Part shown: piece by piece, positions 12,751 through 25,369 of the stretch | How the letters are laid out: each line of letters opens with the position of its first letter | How positions within the stretch are numbered: the stretch's first letter is position 1 | NCBI GenBank assembly: GCA_950295325.1 | Contig: OX485804.1 | Location: 44,876,429 to 44,940,428 of the forward strand | Origin: Polytrichum commune | Lineage: Eukaryota; Streptophyta; Polytrichopsida; Polytrichales; Polytrichaceae | Direction of reading: 5' to 3' | DNA length: 64,000 bases | The notes under the pieces: generated by a model | Seen by the model: only the letters and a program-made list of their open reading frames with translations | What the model was told of the DNA's origin: nothing | Database searches by the model: none | Position numbers and translations under genes: made by a program

Positions 12751-14400
12751 ATGCTGCGTGGTCAATTTAACAACCCCATAAAACCATACAGTGGAGTGGA
12801 AGAGAAAATATAACAATTAGTAAGACCACGCAACAGGCACGCGATCTCCATGGCAGTCCGTGAACGACCACCACAATGACAAGGAAAAGATGGCATTTTC
12901 ACGGATGATGAGGAAGAGATTAGGAAAACGAAAGAGTCGTGAAACCGAACCGCCCATTCAAACCCATCCGTCCATTGAATTGAAGGTGGTACGAGTTGCG
13001 GGACTAGTTCCCCGTGAACCGAAAACCGCCTTCGACTTTTTATTGGAACCCGGCACCAACCGAATCCACATATAACATGTATACCTCATTGAAGTGGTCA
13101 AGCTCTTTGTCGTCCTCTCCCCTACCCTAATCAATACAACTTGGCCGCTTGCTTTTCGTCTATGACACACACCCAAGCCACGGGACTCGAGTTTCATTTC
13201 GTCTTGGTATCTTTAAACGATCGTGGATGACCGGGCTATAGAAAACATGAAAGAAGATCTTATAAAGTTGATAGTCAGAAAGAAAGAAAAGATAACGCCC
13301 GTATATTTATACCGGCGTGAATATGAGCCCGTTGACCCTGTACTAATCACAGTGTCCCGTGATGCAGTATAGGGTGTTATGCCTCCCTTCGTTGATAGTC
13401 ATGTTTTATGAGAAAGAGGAACTTCACTTTGAAAATGAATAAGACACGAGGTTATGAAATTACGAGAGGAATGGTTGCAAGCACGATTTGGATTTGCTCG
13501 GCATCTTGCACTAGTTACGGGATTTGTTTTCTAAGGGAAGGCGGGTGTGGAGGTAAATGTGTGTTTAGAGTATTGAGCTCTCCCCCATTTCCTTGGCACT
13601 TGAGAGCCAAGATTTAGAGTATTTAGCAAGATAAAGAGGTGCATGCTCAATACTGTATGTCCTTTTTAGAGTATTGAGCCCACCCCCATAGTTGCATCCA
13701 ACCACATCAAACTCGACACCTTTTTGACCTAGACCCCAACGTTGTCACCAAGGTTGAGGGAGTCTAGTAAAAACCCAACCTCAAGAAATTTGTGGTTAGT
13801 TTATCTCAAGTGTGATCATGTGTATGAATTGGAACCTCCAATGCCAATTCCGAGACCAAACATCTACAAAATGAATATTATAAGTTCCAATATATTTCGC
13901 TATATTTTCACCTTGAGCAGTAGTGGTAGAGGGCTTCTCAAGTGGTGGGTCCAAATTGGAAGAGAGAGAATTATTGTATACAACTAAGTTTGTTGACAAT
14001 TCCTTTTAAATGACCTTAGGTATACTAATTTGGACCACTTGAAGATAATTATGGTGTCAAATCAACCAAAAAAAAAACCTACAAGCTTCATACTATTTAA
14101 GGGTTTATTTGTTGGATGAATTAGAGGTGCGCTTGTATGCTCTCTCTCTCTCTCTCAATGGGGAGTACCGACCGCTGTTCCAGATGAACCAATTACGTTA
14201 TAGAAATAACCAATTGAAGTTCAAGACTTCATGAAATTACCGATCATTGCAAAGAAAACTATGGAATATACCTCAAATTAATTAAAAAATTGAAAGATCA
14301 CAACATGTAACTGGTTGGACTTGAAAACACTAGGATTTTGACCAATTGTGTCCAAAATTATATATAGAGAGAGAGATGGCTTTTGCTTTTAGCTTAGGTT
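12751..14400. other. Intergenic with family G repeat copy
   Basis: About 13705-13885 is the second copy of the dispersed repeat seen at 3600-3770. A TTTAGAGTATTGAGC word occurs twice, near 13564 and 13666. A (CT)n tract lies at about 14140-14156. No gene was recognised; the 71-codon frame at 12860 is basic but has no family signature. Confidence 0.45.
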
Positions 14401-14439
14401 TGCGGGCAACCCACAATTGGAATGTGTCAAAAATACCCT

Positions 14440-14790
14440 AAAGGTGGGCGCCGGCGGTCCCAGACCTGCCGCGGATGCCTCGGGAGCCGCTCCCGGTTAC
14501 CCGTTGCGGCAGACAACCCGCGGTTAGCCGACGAACAGTTTACTGCATATTATCATCCATATTGTCCACTAGGTGGTGTGTGGTTTCATCCATCCTGTTC
14601 ATCCTGGACCAACGAACCCCTAGAGTCCAGCCGGTGTCCTCACGACGCCACGTCACGGCCCCGGTGGACGCTTCCTCCGGCCCGCTCTCCACGTGGCAGA
14701 TCCGGGCAGGTCTACAAAAGGCGACGAGTGACGGAGAATGGTGGACGGATGTCGAGGGCGGGCCCTGTCTCATCCCCACAAGCTCTTCTC
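14440..14790. other. Isolated GC-rich island, no gene recognised
   Basis: Base composition jumps well above the surrounding AT-rich sequence, with many CG dinucleotides. Overlapping frames on both strands stay open for 80-136 codons, as expected of GC-rich non-coding DNA. No domain was recognised. It could be a captured gene fragment or a promoter relic. Confidence 0.4.
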
Positions 14791-14918
14791 AAAAGGAACC
14801 TTTGTGTGGAGCCCCATTATATTGTCATTTAGCGCCGAAGTAGATGGGTCCTTAAATGGTTACTTCATTTTCTTCTTCCAACCTGCCCGCTTCTCCTAGG
14901 ATATATAACATGCGATTA

Positions 14919-15295
14919 AGGAAGATGGGTCTCAAGTGGCTTGTTTTTTCCGTCGGACTCCTATAGTTGATTGGTATGTGAGTCAATGAGAGGATCAAAG
15001 AGCAAACATCATAAAGACATATGTTTAAAAGAGACTGAACTACGTCTTTGAATATTAATTAATACTCCACACTCAATAATGAACACAGTTGGGAGGATTT
15101 ATGGCATTCAACCAAGACATCCACAAACATGCATTTTCGATAACTACAGTTGAATTAGGGGAGGTTTGATTTTCAGTCCGGTTTCTCTGGATGCTTCGTC
15201 GTGGATTTGCTAATGCAACATGAGTTTTTGTTGTGTAAATGTAATCGGTAGGAGTTGGAGAACGTGGTAACGAACCAAATAACACCCACATACCT
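14919..15295 (+). mobile_element. MITE family A, copy 3 (377 bp)
   Basis: It starts AGGAAGATGGGT and ends ACCCACATACCT, flanked by TA at 14917-14918 and 15296-15297. The internal GAGCAAACATCATAAAGACA block is intact. Confidence 0.85.
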
Positions 15296-15769
15296 TAGTA
15301 GAAGGGTTTAGTACAAGATCGTTAGCACATCCAAGTCAACGTGGTGGTCACTTTCCTTGTATGTTCTGAAGCTCATCCAGAGTTTGAATTCATTATCAAA
15401 GAGACTCTTGTGATTGTTAAATGGTCACATTGGCCCTCCCTCATCCCCCCCTCGCGTGCGCTCTATTGAGCTTAGAATGTTTGAGCACGTAGTTCAAATA
15501 GAGAGAAGATTTCACAGCGGGAATCGAACCCCCAACCACTCCACAATCACCCAGTAGTTTAGGACCATCACGGACAAGTGTTAGTTGTACTAAGAGTCAC
15601 TTTACACTATGGCCAATGCCCATGAGTATGCAATTGTGGGGGTCCTTAACTCATCCAAACAACGTACTATAGAAAATTGAATTTGTGTGATCACGACCCT
15701 TTAAGTGTAGTGTAAACAAGTACATGGCCGGACCCCTCAACTACCAAACACTTTTTCATTACTCTATGA

Positions 15770-16240
15770 TTTGGGTGGATCCTTCCACAACGGAACTTCT
15801 AATGAATGAAGGGTTGTGAGATTTTGAAGTGTCATTTTGGTTTCCCGGGTAGCATTTAGACCAATGTTGGAGTGGTACCATTCTCTTCAATACCATTTGG
15901 ATACCTATAATGAGATTTACATCTTTTTTTGATGGGTATGGGTATGGATATGGGTATTTTGTTTTCAATACCATTCGGGTGCATATACCATGCAAGAACT
16001 TTCATGCCCAGGTAAAATCACCCTAGTACCAATATGATTTAGAATGGTATTGACCCAAATAATAACTCAAGTATACAAAGATTCTCTCACCTTGACAAAC
16101 CCACCAAATATCAATATTTGACTGGTGTTACAATTTTCATACCCTTGGGTAGGTTGGTTGACACCGTTAGTGATGTTGATTATTGATACCATGCACTCAC
16201 CTATAGACCGGTCCAACGTTGGTTTAGACCAAATTCTTTG
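15770..16240 (+). repeat. Dispersed repeat family F, copy 2 (uninterrupted reference copy)
   Basis: This is the fullest uninterrupted copy in the window. It runs from TTCAATACCATTTGGATACC through GGGTATTTTGTTTTCAATAC and CATATACCATGCAAGAACTT to CCGGTCCAACGTTGG. It serves as the empty-site reference for the 55771-63240 insertion. A related stretch with GTTGTGAG-TTTTGAAGTGTC also occurs near 49500. Confidence 0.7.
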
Positions 16241-16884
16241 AGGTGGATTTGGTGCAAAATTCACACACCACGGAATGGTGCCCATTTCATGGTATGAAGA
16301 GTTCATTTAGATTTCTTCACCCATTCAAACTTTGTGGGTCCCTTCCAGCTAGAGCGAGCGATCCCATTGGTTGTGAGCAAAATTATGACCCAAGGAGTTT
16401 ATATTAGGGTTTTGGGTCCAAGGTACAATGAATCAACGTTGTTGTGGCATCACTTTCCTGCCCAAATCTTGGCATTCACCACACAAGGAAATATTCCTCC
16501 CAGTTTGAGAAATTGGTCTTCAAGCTTGGGTCCAATATTAAGTCCAAAAGTGAGGTCCATTAAGACGTGTTTTGGACCCCAAGTTTGTTGGACCTAGATT
16601 CTAGTGTAGACATACCCTTATTAGTGGCTAGGGCCAGATACCCACCTCCTTGAGCCGGGCTACCAACACCATTACCCGAGGTAAAAATGTAGTTGATTAT
16701 ATCATAGCATGTATGTTTCAGTTTAGTAGACGATTTGACCCCGGAATAACATTATAGTTCCCAAATGAATATGGAGAGATTCACTTGAAACAAATAAACC
16801 AAATTTTATGGGGGCTAATATTCAGTTAACCCCTTTGCCTCATTAATAATGGTGGGGGTCCAACTCAAAGAGGTGGGTGTCCAA

Positions 16885-17246
16885 GAGATGTGGGTATTAT
16901 TTAGTTACATTCCCTTGTATCATGGTTGGTGTGTGGTTAGGCGATGATCCAAGAACAAATGCCATGAAAGTACATGTTAAAAACATATGGACTACATCTT
17001 CAAACTTTATTAACTACTCCACACTCTAGTGAATGCAATACTAGAAAGACCTATACATTCATTGTAAGAATCAACAACCATGCGCTTTCAATAACCATAA
17101 CTAAATCATGGAATGTCCAATTTCCAAACCGATTCTTGCACATGATTCATCATAGATTTGCTAATGTAACGTAAGTTTTGTTGTGTAAATCTAATATGCA
17201 GAAATTGGAGAAAATGAAAAACAAACTAAATAACACCCACATATCT
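16885..17246 (+). mobile_element. MITE family A, copy 4 (about 362 bp)
   Basis: The left end AGATGTGGGTATTATTTAGTT and right end ACTAAATAACACCCACATAT are inverted. TA follows the right end at 17247-17248; the left boundary is slightly decayed. Confidence 0.75.
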
Positions 17247-17249
17247 TAA

Positions 17250-18480
17250 TAGCCCTGGCCCTTATTACTTCTCTCGTAACATGAATGTGAAATGAGAGGC
17301 GAGATGTCGAGAATACAAATACCACATAGTGCAAAAAAAGTGACGAAACCGTTTTGGAAGATGCACCAAGTTGTTAGAGGTAAAGGTCCGCTTTTATGAA
17401 ATTCAAGTGTGCCACGTGTCAAGTCAGTTTAGAAGAATCATGAACTAATTTAGAAGGTTGCTGAAATTGGTTGAACACTCTGATAACATTGGTTGGAAGG
17501 TGCATGAACTAGGTTGGAACCTTCATGAAATTGAAATTGAGTTTGTGCTTTTGTGTAGTCATCTCACCAAAGGAGTATTATAATAGAGGTGCCTATTCCC
17601 ACTCAGGACCCCATTGGCAATCTATAGGATACCGGAATTTCGATCAGGCCAAAACCAATAGTGTGATGACACATGTCTTGGTGCTAAAGTGAGCGGTTAT
17701 GGCATACTCTAAACATTGGTAATATATTCATACCAACTTCTGGCTTCAAAAATTCACAGTAACTTCAAGTTAAGCAATAAAATTACCGAAAAATTTGCAG
17801 TCCTCCTTATTTCTATCTTCCTATGCGGGAGAAATTTGCACCGCCTTAAATTCTCTAGATTTGGTGCAGAATCTCTTAATAGGTGATTGGTCATGGGCGC
17901 CTCTACTCTAGTGTAGTGCCCCCCCCCCCTGGGTTTTAAAACTCTATCCCACATTCATCCCACGTACTTAATTCATTCATCCGCATCGCAGAGTTTTTTG
18001 TTGCTGGCCTGCCCCTACATTCGCCGGCCCCACCGGCGCGTGCAGAGAGATCAAGAGAGGCGATTCAATCTTTCTTTTTCGCCCTGTTGGCCATCGGTCG
18101 CAGTGTTTTTCGAGCGACGAGATCGATCAGGCCGCGCGCAGCAGGCGCAGTTCGGAGGCTGGCAGTGGCATCAGACATGTCAGAAATCAATTAAGGAACC
18201 TGCTGGCCCTCGATGGATCCGAACTCCACTCCAGAGACTCGTTGCAGACAAGATTTTAACTCACTCCTGGTTTGAAACCCGTTGCAAGTAACTAAGGAAG
18301 TAAGTAAGTATAGTACTGTTCCGACCGTTGCCGCAAATCGCATCATTGCCTTTCTTCTGGAGAGTGTGAGAGAGATCATCAGCCTCTTTCCATATACCGT
18401 CACACACACAGGCACACACATACCTACACACACAGACACACACAAATACACACAACCTCTCCATCCACACAGACTTCAGG
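17250..18480. other. Intergenic and upstream region of the J-domain gene
   Basis: No gene was recognised. Composition becomes GC-richer from about 17990. A (CA)n tract lies at about 18402-18455, just before the presumed transcribed leader of the J-domain gene. The core promoter was not located with confidence. Confidence 0.45.
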
Positions 18481-18489
18481 TTAAGTGGC

Positions 18490-20160
18490 GGGTGGAATCA
18501 ATCTACGGTGGATGAAGCTCGCGCGTGCGAAACCGCAATCGCATCCGCCTACGGACTTCTTCTTTCCCGTTCCTCTGTTTTGCCTTCTCGTCTCGTAGCC
18601 TAGCTCGTGCGCTCCTTGGCCGTGCAGTTGTGGTGGTCTCAGTTTGGCACAGGTTCGGTTGCTTTTCATCAGAGTCTGGAATTGGCAGCCGTTGGGAGCT
18701 CTCTCGTCGTTTAGTGCGGGGTTTTCTGGCGTTTGTCTCCTACTTGTGGTGCTTGTGGTACTTGTGGTTGTGGTTGCGAGCAAATCTTAGTGAGACGAGC
18801 TGGTTCGGAGAGTTAGCATACCAGATCCTGTCGCTGGAGTAGTATAGTAGTGTATTTATGAGCGTCTGGAGAGCGGGCGGGCGGCCGGAGTTGTTTTCAA
18901 TGCAGCGCCTCCGTGGTTTGTTCTCTCTTTTGATGGTGTGTGCTTGTGGAGCTCGTGTGATGCCGATTGAGGTTTGAGTGAGCTGCCGGAGGAAGGAACT
19001 CCAGCTGGTTCTGTGCTGCCAAGGCTCTTTGGAGTGGGAGTTTGGGATTTTTGGCAGGTCGTTTTCGGAGGTATGGCACCAGCAATCCTTACTATTTACT
19101 CTTAGGTCTCGTGTCGTCTCGTGTCATGGCATCTTCGAGGTTTTTATTGTGTGCGTTTGTTGCGAATGTAATCGGAGCTTGAGGTTAAATGTATCAATAA
19201 AAACAAGGTTGCTGCCTGTCCCGATAGTGTGTTTGCTAGGCTTCCTCTGGTTTCCTCCGGGGGAGTGATTGGCAACACGTCCCTGTGACGTTATAAGAAG
19301 ATGTAGTTCCTCCGAGGACATTGTGTACACGATTTCAAGAAGTTAGGCCATCACGTCATAGTCTTTTCGAGGACGTTGGTATTCAATGGCACGGGTTTCA
19401 AGTACGCTTATCCAGCCTGTGGCTCTCCGGATCTCCCGGGGCTCGTCGTTGGCTATTATTCCAGTTCTATCTATGCATTTCTCCAACCTCCTTTAGCACT
19501 GAGCAAGATAGGCTGAGAGAGAGATTCAGCTGGAATAGAGCACCTTGGCTAAGCACATTTGGTGTGTTCAAGGACTCAGCTGAGCTGGTGTCCACAGGTT
19601 TCCCCTCAACACTGCACTGTAAGTACGTCAGGGTGTTGTCCTCGGTCGCGATCGAAACCGTGGCCGTTTTAGTACACGATTGTCTGTTGTGAGCTCATCT
19701 CAATCTTTGTATTGAAGTTTTGTCTCTTGGAGGAGCAGATTATCACAATTAATCACACCTCTTCATTGTGCTGCACATATACAAGGGCAGTGAAAGAAGT
19801 CTGGTCTCAAAATATATCCAAACGATTTGGCTCGCCCTCACTCAAAATCTATATCGAACGAGGACGCGGGTCCAGATTATCTCATGTTGATCTTTACTTT
19901 CAAGAGAGAGGGAATCGAATAAGCATCTATAGTAAAGAAGACGATCCTATGAGGATCGTTATGTAATAGCTACGTAGAACTGGCCTTGTCAGAGGCTTTC
20001 AATGTCTTATGATGTCAGGTTTAGTACTTCCAACTGTACACTAATGGTTCAAAATTTTAAGGAACTAGGAGTATTCCTGTTGTGCGGAATTGGCAGTGGG
20101 ATGTGCTGAACTGTCCTACGATTTCATATACTCCTGATAATTTTGTTTGTCTGTTTGCCA
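18490..20160 (+). promoter_or_regulatory. Putative spliced 5' leader of the J-domain gene
   Basis: This GC-richer stretch precedes the coding start. An acceptor (TTTGCCAG at 20153-20160) sits four bases before the coding ATG. A consensus donor (GTAAGTAC at 19619) could define a roughly 540-bp 5'-UTR intron. Several upstream ATGs with short frames lie before 19619, so upstream-ORF control is possible. This is inferred without transcript evidence. Confidence 0.4.
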
Positions 20161-20164
20161 GGTA

Positions 20165-23100
20165 ATGGGGAGTCCAGTTCACACTAAGTTGGAAATGAAG
20201 GAAGCATGTCAAAGTGAAGAAGAGGAAGCGAAGAGATGGATGGACCGTGCCAGCAGATATCTTATGGAGGGCCGGTATGAAAGTGCCATTCGGCTTCTTG
20301 AGAAGACCGAAAATGTGTTTCCTGATTGCAAAAATCTCCCAGAACTTATGGCAGTCACTCAGGTGTGCTATGCATCGACTTGGCGGGCATGCCATTGTGG
20401 GAGGCCCTTCGCCAGGAAGCTACCGGATTGGTATCGTGTTCTCAAGGTTAGTGAAGAGCATTTACAAGTATGTTTGTCCAAGTAATAGCAATTGGCTTCC
20501 CATATGTGCATTATTTCCCTGAGGGAGGGCGCACGCCAGTTTCTTCTCAGTTCTAAATTCCGATTATGGGAGTCTTCATATCTTGTGGGTTCTAAATTGG
20601 ATCGCTTGTGTACAGGTTGAGGAGAATGCTGACTTCGATACCATAAAGAAACGCTACCGGCAGCTGGGTAGGTTCACAGACATCGAATTCAAATCTAATA
20701 TTTACTCGTTACAGATGCCAAGTGCTGGCTTTTTGATCGATCTGTGTCCTTACAGACTAGGAAACAGCACTGTCACTGGAATTGAGATTGGGAATTCTGC
20801 AAACTAATACATGTGGTTGTATGCACAGCCTTGTTACTTCACCCTGACAAGAATAAGCATGTCAACTCAGAAGGAGCTTTTAAACTCATCTCTGAAGTAA
20901 GTATCACAGCACAATCTAAAACTGATAGGATTTCAGTTCCAGCTTGCTGTGGAATGTCATGGTTGTTGATGATGTTGCCTTCCCTGTCGTTTTTTGGCTG
21001 CATGGTTGTTTGATACTGAACCTGTTTGACTTTGACAGCATTCTCTTTATCAACGAGTAGTCTTGGATGTACATCTCACTGTTATCATTTCTCACGGTTG
21101 TTTTCTCCATGAAACAGGCCTACGCATGCTTGTCTGATAAGGTAAAGCGGGATGCGTTCAACCTGGAGCGGAGGAGAAGTCACTGTTCGAACTGTAACCT
21201 AAAAGTGCAAGTCCATGCTGCTGGTCATGGGCTCAGGCCAAGTGCTGAGGTCCAAAAGCCCAATCCTTTGCACCACAGCAACACATTCAACGGCTCCAGA
21301 AGCTGGGTGAATGAAACTGACAACTTTCAAAACCTTCGAGAGAGGGCTAAAGCAAGAGTTGACACCCTGGAACGGGAATGGGGTAGTAAAAGGTCCAAGT
21401 GGATACAACAGCTTGCAACTGTGCGGCAGAGATATAAAGGGAGTCGCACATATGAAAGCCCTACACCTACACCTGTGAAATCTCATGGAAGCACAAGACG
21501 GGAATCCTTGTCACCTTTCAGGTGCCATGAGGAAGCTAAACCCAGGGAAGCACAATTTGCAAGATCACAGAGCAACTGTGGTGCCAATGTGGGATCAGGT
21601 CCAGAGCTCAATACGGGTGTTGGTCAAGAGCGAAGGTCTTCCACAAGTGATGTGAATGGTGAAAGAGCAACGAAGATAGAGGAGAACCTAGACTCATTAT
21701 TGAGGAGATTGAAGGCAGAAAATACCAGTACGACTAGAGAATATTCCATGTTGAGAGATTTCGGAGTACATATAAGTACCCCAGAAGCTGAGCATATGTT
21801 GAGACCTCTCAATGGTAGGAGGATGGCAAGAACATCATCACTTGATAGAAGGTGGTCCAGAGCTGATGCAGGACAGGGTTTTTCATGTATACCAAAAGGG
21901 AGGTGCTTGTCAAAGAAGGTATACAGCCCAGTGGCAGCAGTCAACCTCTCGGCTGCTTACAGTGACCGTGGCAATCGAAAGGTCTCCACCTCAGATGGGA
22001 AGAGTCAGAGCTTTCCAAAGGGTGACATATCCTTCCGAGGGGTGGAACGAACAAAATCCGCTTCAGAACTTGGCAAGACGTACCACCCAACAGTGTCTAA
22101 GGAAGAACACCTTGGGGGCCAAACCATCTCCAAGACTGCGTCAGGAACATGGACTGAGAGAGTGCAGGTTCATTCCAAGATGTTCGATGAGTTTGTCACT
22201 TCTGTGTTCCCCTCTACGGCTCAGACGCCTATCCATAGTCAAAGCGCTAGTTCTGACAGAGCCTCTACTGTCTTCAGGGCACCAATGGGCTCTGCGATTG
22301 ATGGGTCCAAGGGGCCCAACACCATGCCATCTTCAAAGCCATCGGTGGATCAGGAGCAGAAGAAGATCCAACGTGAAAGCTTGTTTCCGTCGGAAAGGAA
22401 GGTCTCAAGTTCAGGTAGAGAACGAAGTACGATTCCCATTTCAAAAGATAGCTCTGATGGAAGAAGCCTCCATCAAATTCGATTACCATTGGGGACAAGG
22501 AGTGAGAATGTGTCCTCCTACTCGAATAACTTGAACCAAAGCTCAAATGTGTTCAAGGCTTGTAAGATAGATAAGCAAAAAGAAGCGCATCTTGAGCATG
22601 TTGAGGACTTGCAGCAAAAGCAGGTTTGTTCCTACCCTCTGATGATGCTTATGAATGAGTTGATTTGTTGGTAGGTATTCTGTAGAAATGCTGCACAAGT
22701 TAAAGAATGCAAGTGTCTTAAGAGAACAAAAAAATTTCGTCACTTATTCTAATTAGAGGCGGCATATGGGGAGATGAAGTTCATTCGACACCACTTGTTG
22801 GAATGAGTATGGATTACTGTGTATAGTTCCAGGGTGCTGGAACTATATACTAACTGCAATGCCATTGTAATACTAATATACTAACTGCAATGCCATTCAC
22901 CATGAGCACCTTAATCAAGAGAAAACCCTCGGCGAGAACTACACTAAATATGATATTTAGTGTCACTGACTATTTGGAATTACGTAATGCTATTTCTTGT
23001 TACTGTATAGCTCATATTTTACCAACAAATGTTAAATTGGTTGTTTGGACATTATAGAACATTAACAAATTCACTTGTTAAATTTTGCATCAATCGTAAA

Positions 23101-23450
23101 AAGATATAGCACTATCTAAATCCAAATAGTCAGTGACACTAAATATCATATTTAGTGTAGCACTCATAGCAAAAATTGTAACTACCATCTAAGTACAAAC
23201 AGTGATACCTACTAAATTCCAATGAGCAGTGTAGCATTTTTACACTGGAAAATGGACACTTCATGGTGGTATTGGCTTGGATCAGGTTAAGTTTTCAAGA
23301 CATAGGCTCATTGTTTGGTGATGTGTGCAGAAAAGTGATGCTTTGAATGGGATTCTTGAGCGGCTTAGGGCAGAGGCCAAGACTGTTGCAGCAACCCTGG
23401 ACAGACTAAGAGAAAACTTCTCCATAGAAAATACAGCTGTGGTTCACTAG
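20165..23450 (+). CDS. J-domain (DnaJ-like) co-chaperone, 675 aa, 5 coding exons
   Basis: Coding exons read 20165-20446, 20616-20667, 20829-20896, 21118-22623 and 23331-23450; all introns are GT-AG and phases match. The N-terminal helical part (residues about 20-70) resembles the plant DnaJ family that begins with an aggregated-helix segment. The J domain starts at DWYRVLK (88-94) and continues EENADFDTIKKRYRQLALLL. It has an intact HPD triad (116-118), so it should stimulate Hsp70 ATPase. The C-terminal half (about 150-675) is long, Ser/Arg-rich and low-complexity, ending in a short coiled-coil-like segment. No DUF3444 domain was recognised. The ATG used is the first in the exon after an in-frame acceptor; a second M lies six codons upstream inside the intron. 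The leader appears to lie upstream from about 18500, with a plausible donor at 19619. The client and compartment are unknown. Confidence 0.85.
22939..23160. mobile_element. MITE family C, copy 2, inside intron 4 of the J-domain gene
   Basis: Perfect 40-bp terminal inverted repeats: 22939-22978 begins CTACACTAAATATGATATTT, and 23121-23160 is its exact inverse ending ATATTTAGTGTAG. It is 222 bp with no coding capacity. It lies between exons 4 and 5 in the 707-bp intron 22624-23330. A further partial right-end fragment is visible at about 23175-23236. Perfect ends suggest this copy is younger than the one at 4198-4423. Confidence 0.85.
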
Positions 23451-24834
23451 GTTTACGCAATCCTCCTCCCTTGTACATTAGCAATTTTGATGTTTGTCCG
23501 GCCACTTACATCGACGAGGAGTAGTGCTTTACTATCATCTCGAATTCTGTAGGTGGCAAACAGAAGTCCAGGGCATGTACATCTAATGGTAGACATTACT
23601 CCATTCTTCTGATTAGCCATGTCCAAAGTTGGTAAATTATTCTACATATTAGGTAGTGGTAGTGATCCCTAAAACAAAAAGGTTGTGGGCTAAGCAACTG
23701 TTACTTCCTTGAGGCTTGACGAGCGCATGGCCCTCAAAGGAGACATGAGGAGTTCTTCGTTAGCATACTCACTTTTGTATGCTCTTAGCCTATTACATGG
23801 TGAAAAAATGGTTGTAAATATTGGTTCTTGCGTATCTACTCGCAGGTATGAAGGTCTTGCCGAGATTTTGCCTAGTAGTAAAGCACTTCCATATTCTCGA
23901 ACCTCTTTGTATCGCCTCTTGTCCAATTCAGCCATCAGCCAATATCGATGTCGCAAATAAGGTCATTGATAAATGTAGCCTAACTTGAATTGGCCTGGAA
24001 TCATCCCGGAAATCATGTGGCATTGTTTGTGAATACAGACTTGTTCTTCCAAGAACACTAGCCCCCTTACCCTCATGTATTGAACTAGTCTGGGCCCATG
24101 CCATCCTGGCCCATTGAACTTGTGCATGCCTGCACGGTCCACTCATGCCCCAATCACACCAAACTTTCTGTCCAGTTTTCAGCCATGAAATTGTTGGGGA
24201 TTGTGTTGAGAAATAGATGTTGGCCCACCACTTTTGACACTGTTACGGATGGAGATGCTGACGAATGGTGCCAGAAGTGGTTGGTGTGATCAGCTCATTA
24301 ACATGCTGTTGGCGATGGCCAACCCTATTGGAACTATGCAACACCATTTGCGTCACCACTTGGGAGTTGCATTTGCTGAAATAGAAGAAAATGTAGTGTC
24401 CTGATGGGTAGGGATTCGCAACGTCTATGTGAACTCATCCACGGGGAAGGTGAAAATATAGGGAACTATTCTATGACATTATAACGTCTGTTTTTGATAT
24501 TGGACTCCGAAAATAGCGCCATCGACTTCAATTAAGATAGTGGGATTCGATTGGAAATTGGAATAAATCAGTCCTTAACTTGTAGGGGACTTGTTTTTAT
24601 TAGAGCGGCATAAACCCCAAGCCAAAGTCTGGGTGGACTCTCATGTAACATTGCAATACCTTGGCAGTTTCAACATTTTAGAAGCTAACTTCTACACATG
24701 TTTAGTTGTGTGGCATGTACATAACATTATTCAGCGTCCTTGGCTCATTCCACAGCTCAAAATAAAGCTCTTTTGGTGCTAAAACCAACACCCCACCCAA
24801 AACCAACACCTACAAATGCCTCTCAATCACCAAC
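23451..24834. other. 3' flank of the J-domain gene and intergenic
   Basis: A stretch at about 23690-23960 is open on both strands for 83-88 codons, but no family was recognised. The rest has no supported gene. The final nine bases before 24835 are the left target-site duplication of MULE-1. Confidence 0.45.
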
Positions 24835-25333
24835 CCCTAACATTACCAAACCCAAAGGAGGTAAATGCGGTCCACATTTCGAGGCCTGTCAGAGGCTGCC
24901 CTGTACACCATGCCCTCGGCAGCCGGGACCCGCCCCTACCCGAAACCCACTGCCGGCCCGGGCCAGGCTGCCACGCTGATGGCGCCAGGCTGTCACAGTG
25001 TCCACGCTGGACCGCCATGCTGTCACCTTTAGGCGCCCACCCACCCCCCGAGGCCACGTCCTCGCCAATGTCTCATCTCATGCATCCAGCCGGCATGCCC
25101 ATTCTCTTCTTACAGTGACATCCCATCTGCCTCCATCATGGCATCCACCCATCAAGGCGAACCCATCTCCCTCGATGGCCGCGTTTTGAATTATGTATTT
25201 AAAGCACCTCCATCCAACGATGGCTTCTCTTTTTCCTTGAAACCTGCACGCTCCGGATCTCTGCCGCAGTGGAGTGCAGCATTGATGCGGCACTGATGCA
25301 ACACTGATGTAGCGAAGGGATTACGGGCATGAT
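24835..25333 (+). repeat. MULE-1 left terminal inverted repeat
   Basis: It matches the inverse of the right terminus, including ACATTTCGAGGCCTGTCAGA, the GGCCCGGGCCA core, CCACGTCCTCGCCAATGTCT and GCGAAGGGATTACGGGCATG. It is GC-rich with many CG sites in its outer half. Mutator TIRs normally carry promoter and transposase-binding sites. Confidence 0.85.
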
Positions 25334-25369
25334 GAACATCTTCAGCGCTTCCTTTCGAACATGGTGGTT

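Noticed and set aside
21812-22534. 240-codon plus-strand frame overlapping exon 4 of the J-domain gene
   Set aside because: A shifted shadow frame. Exon 4 in the J-domain frame continues from the HPD-containing exons with matching splice phases.
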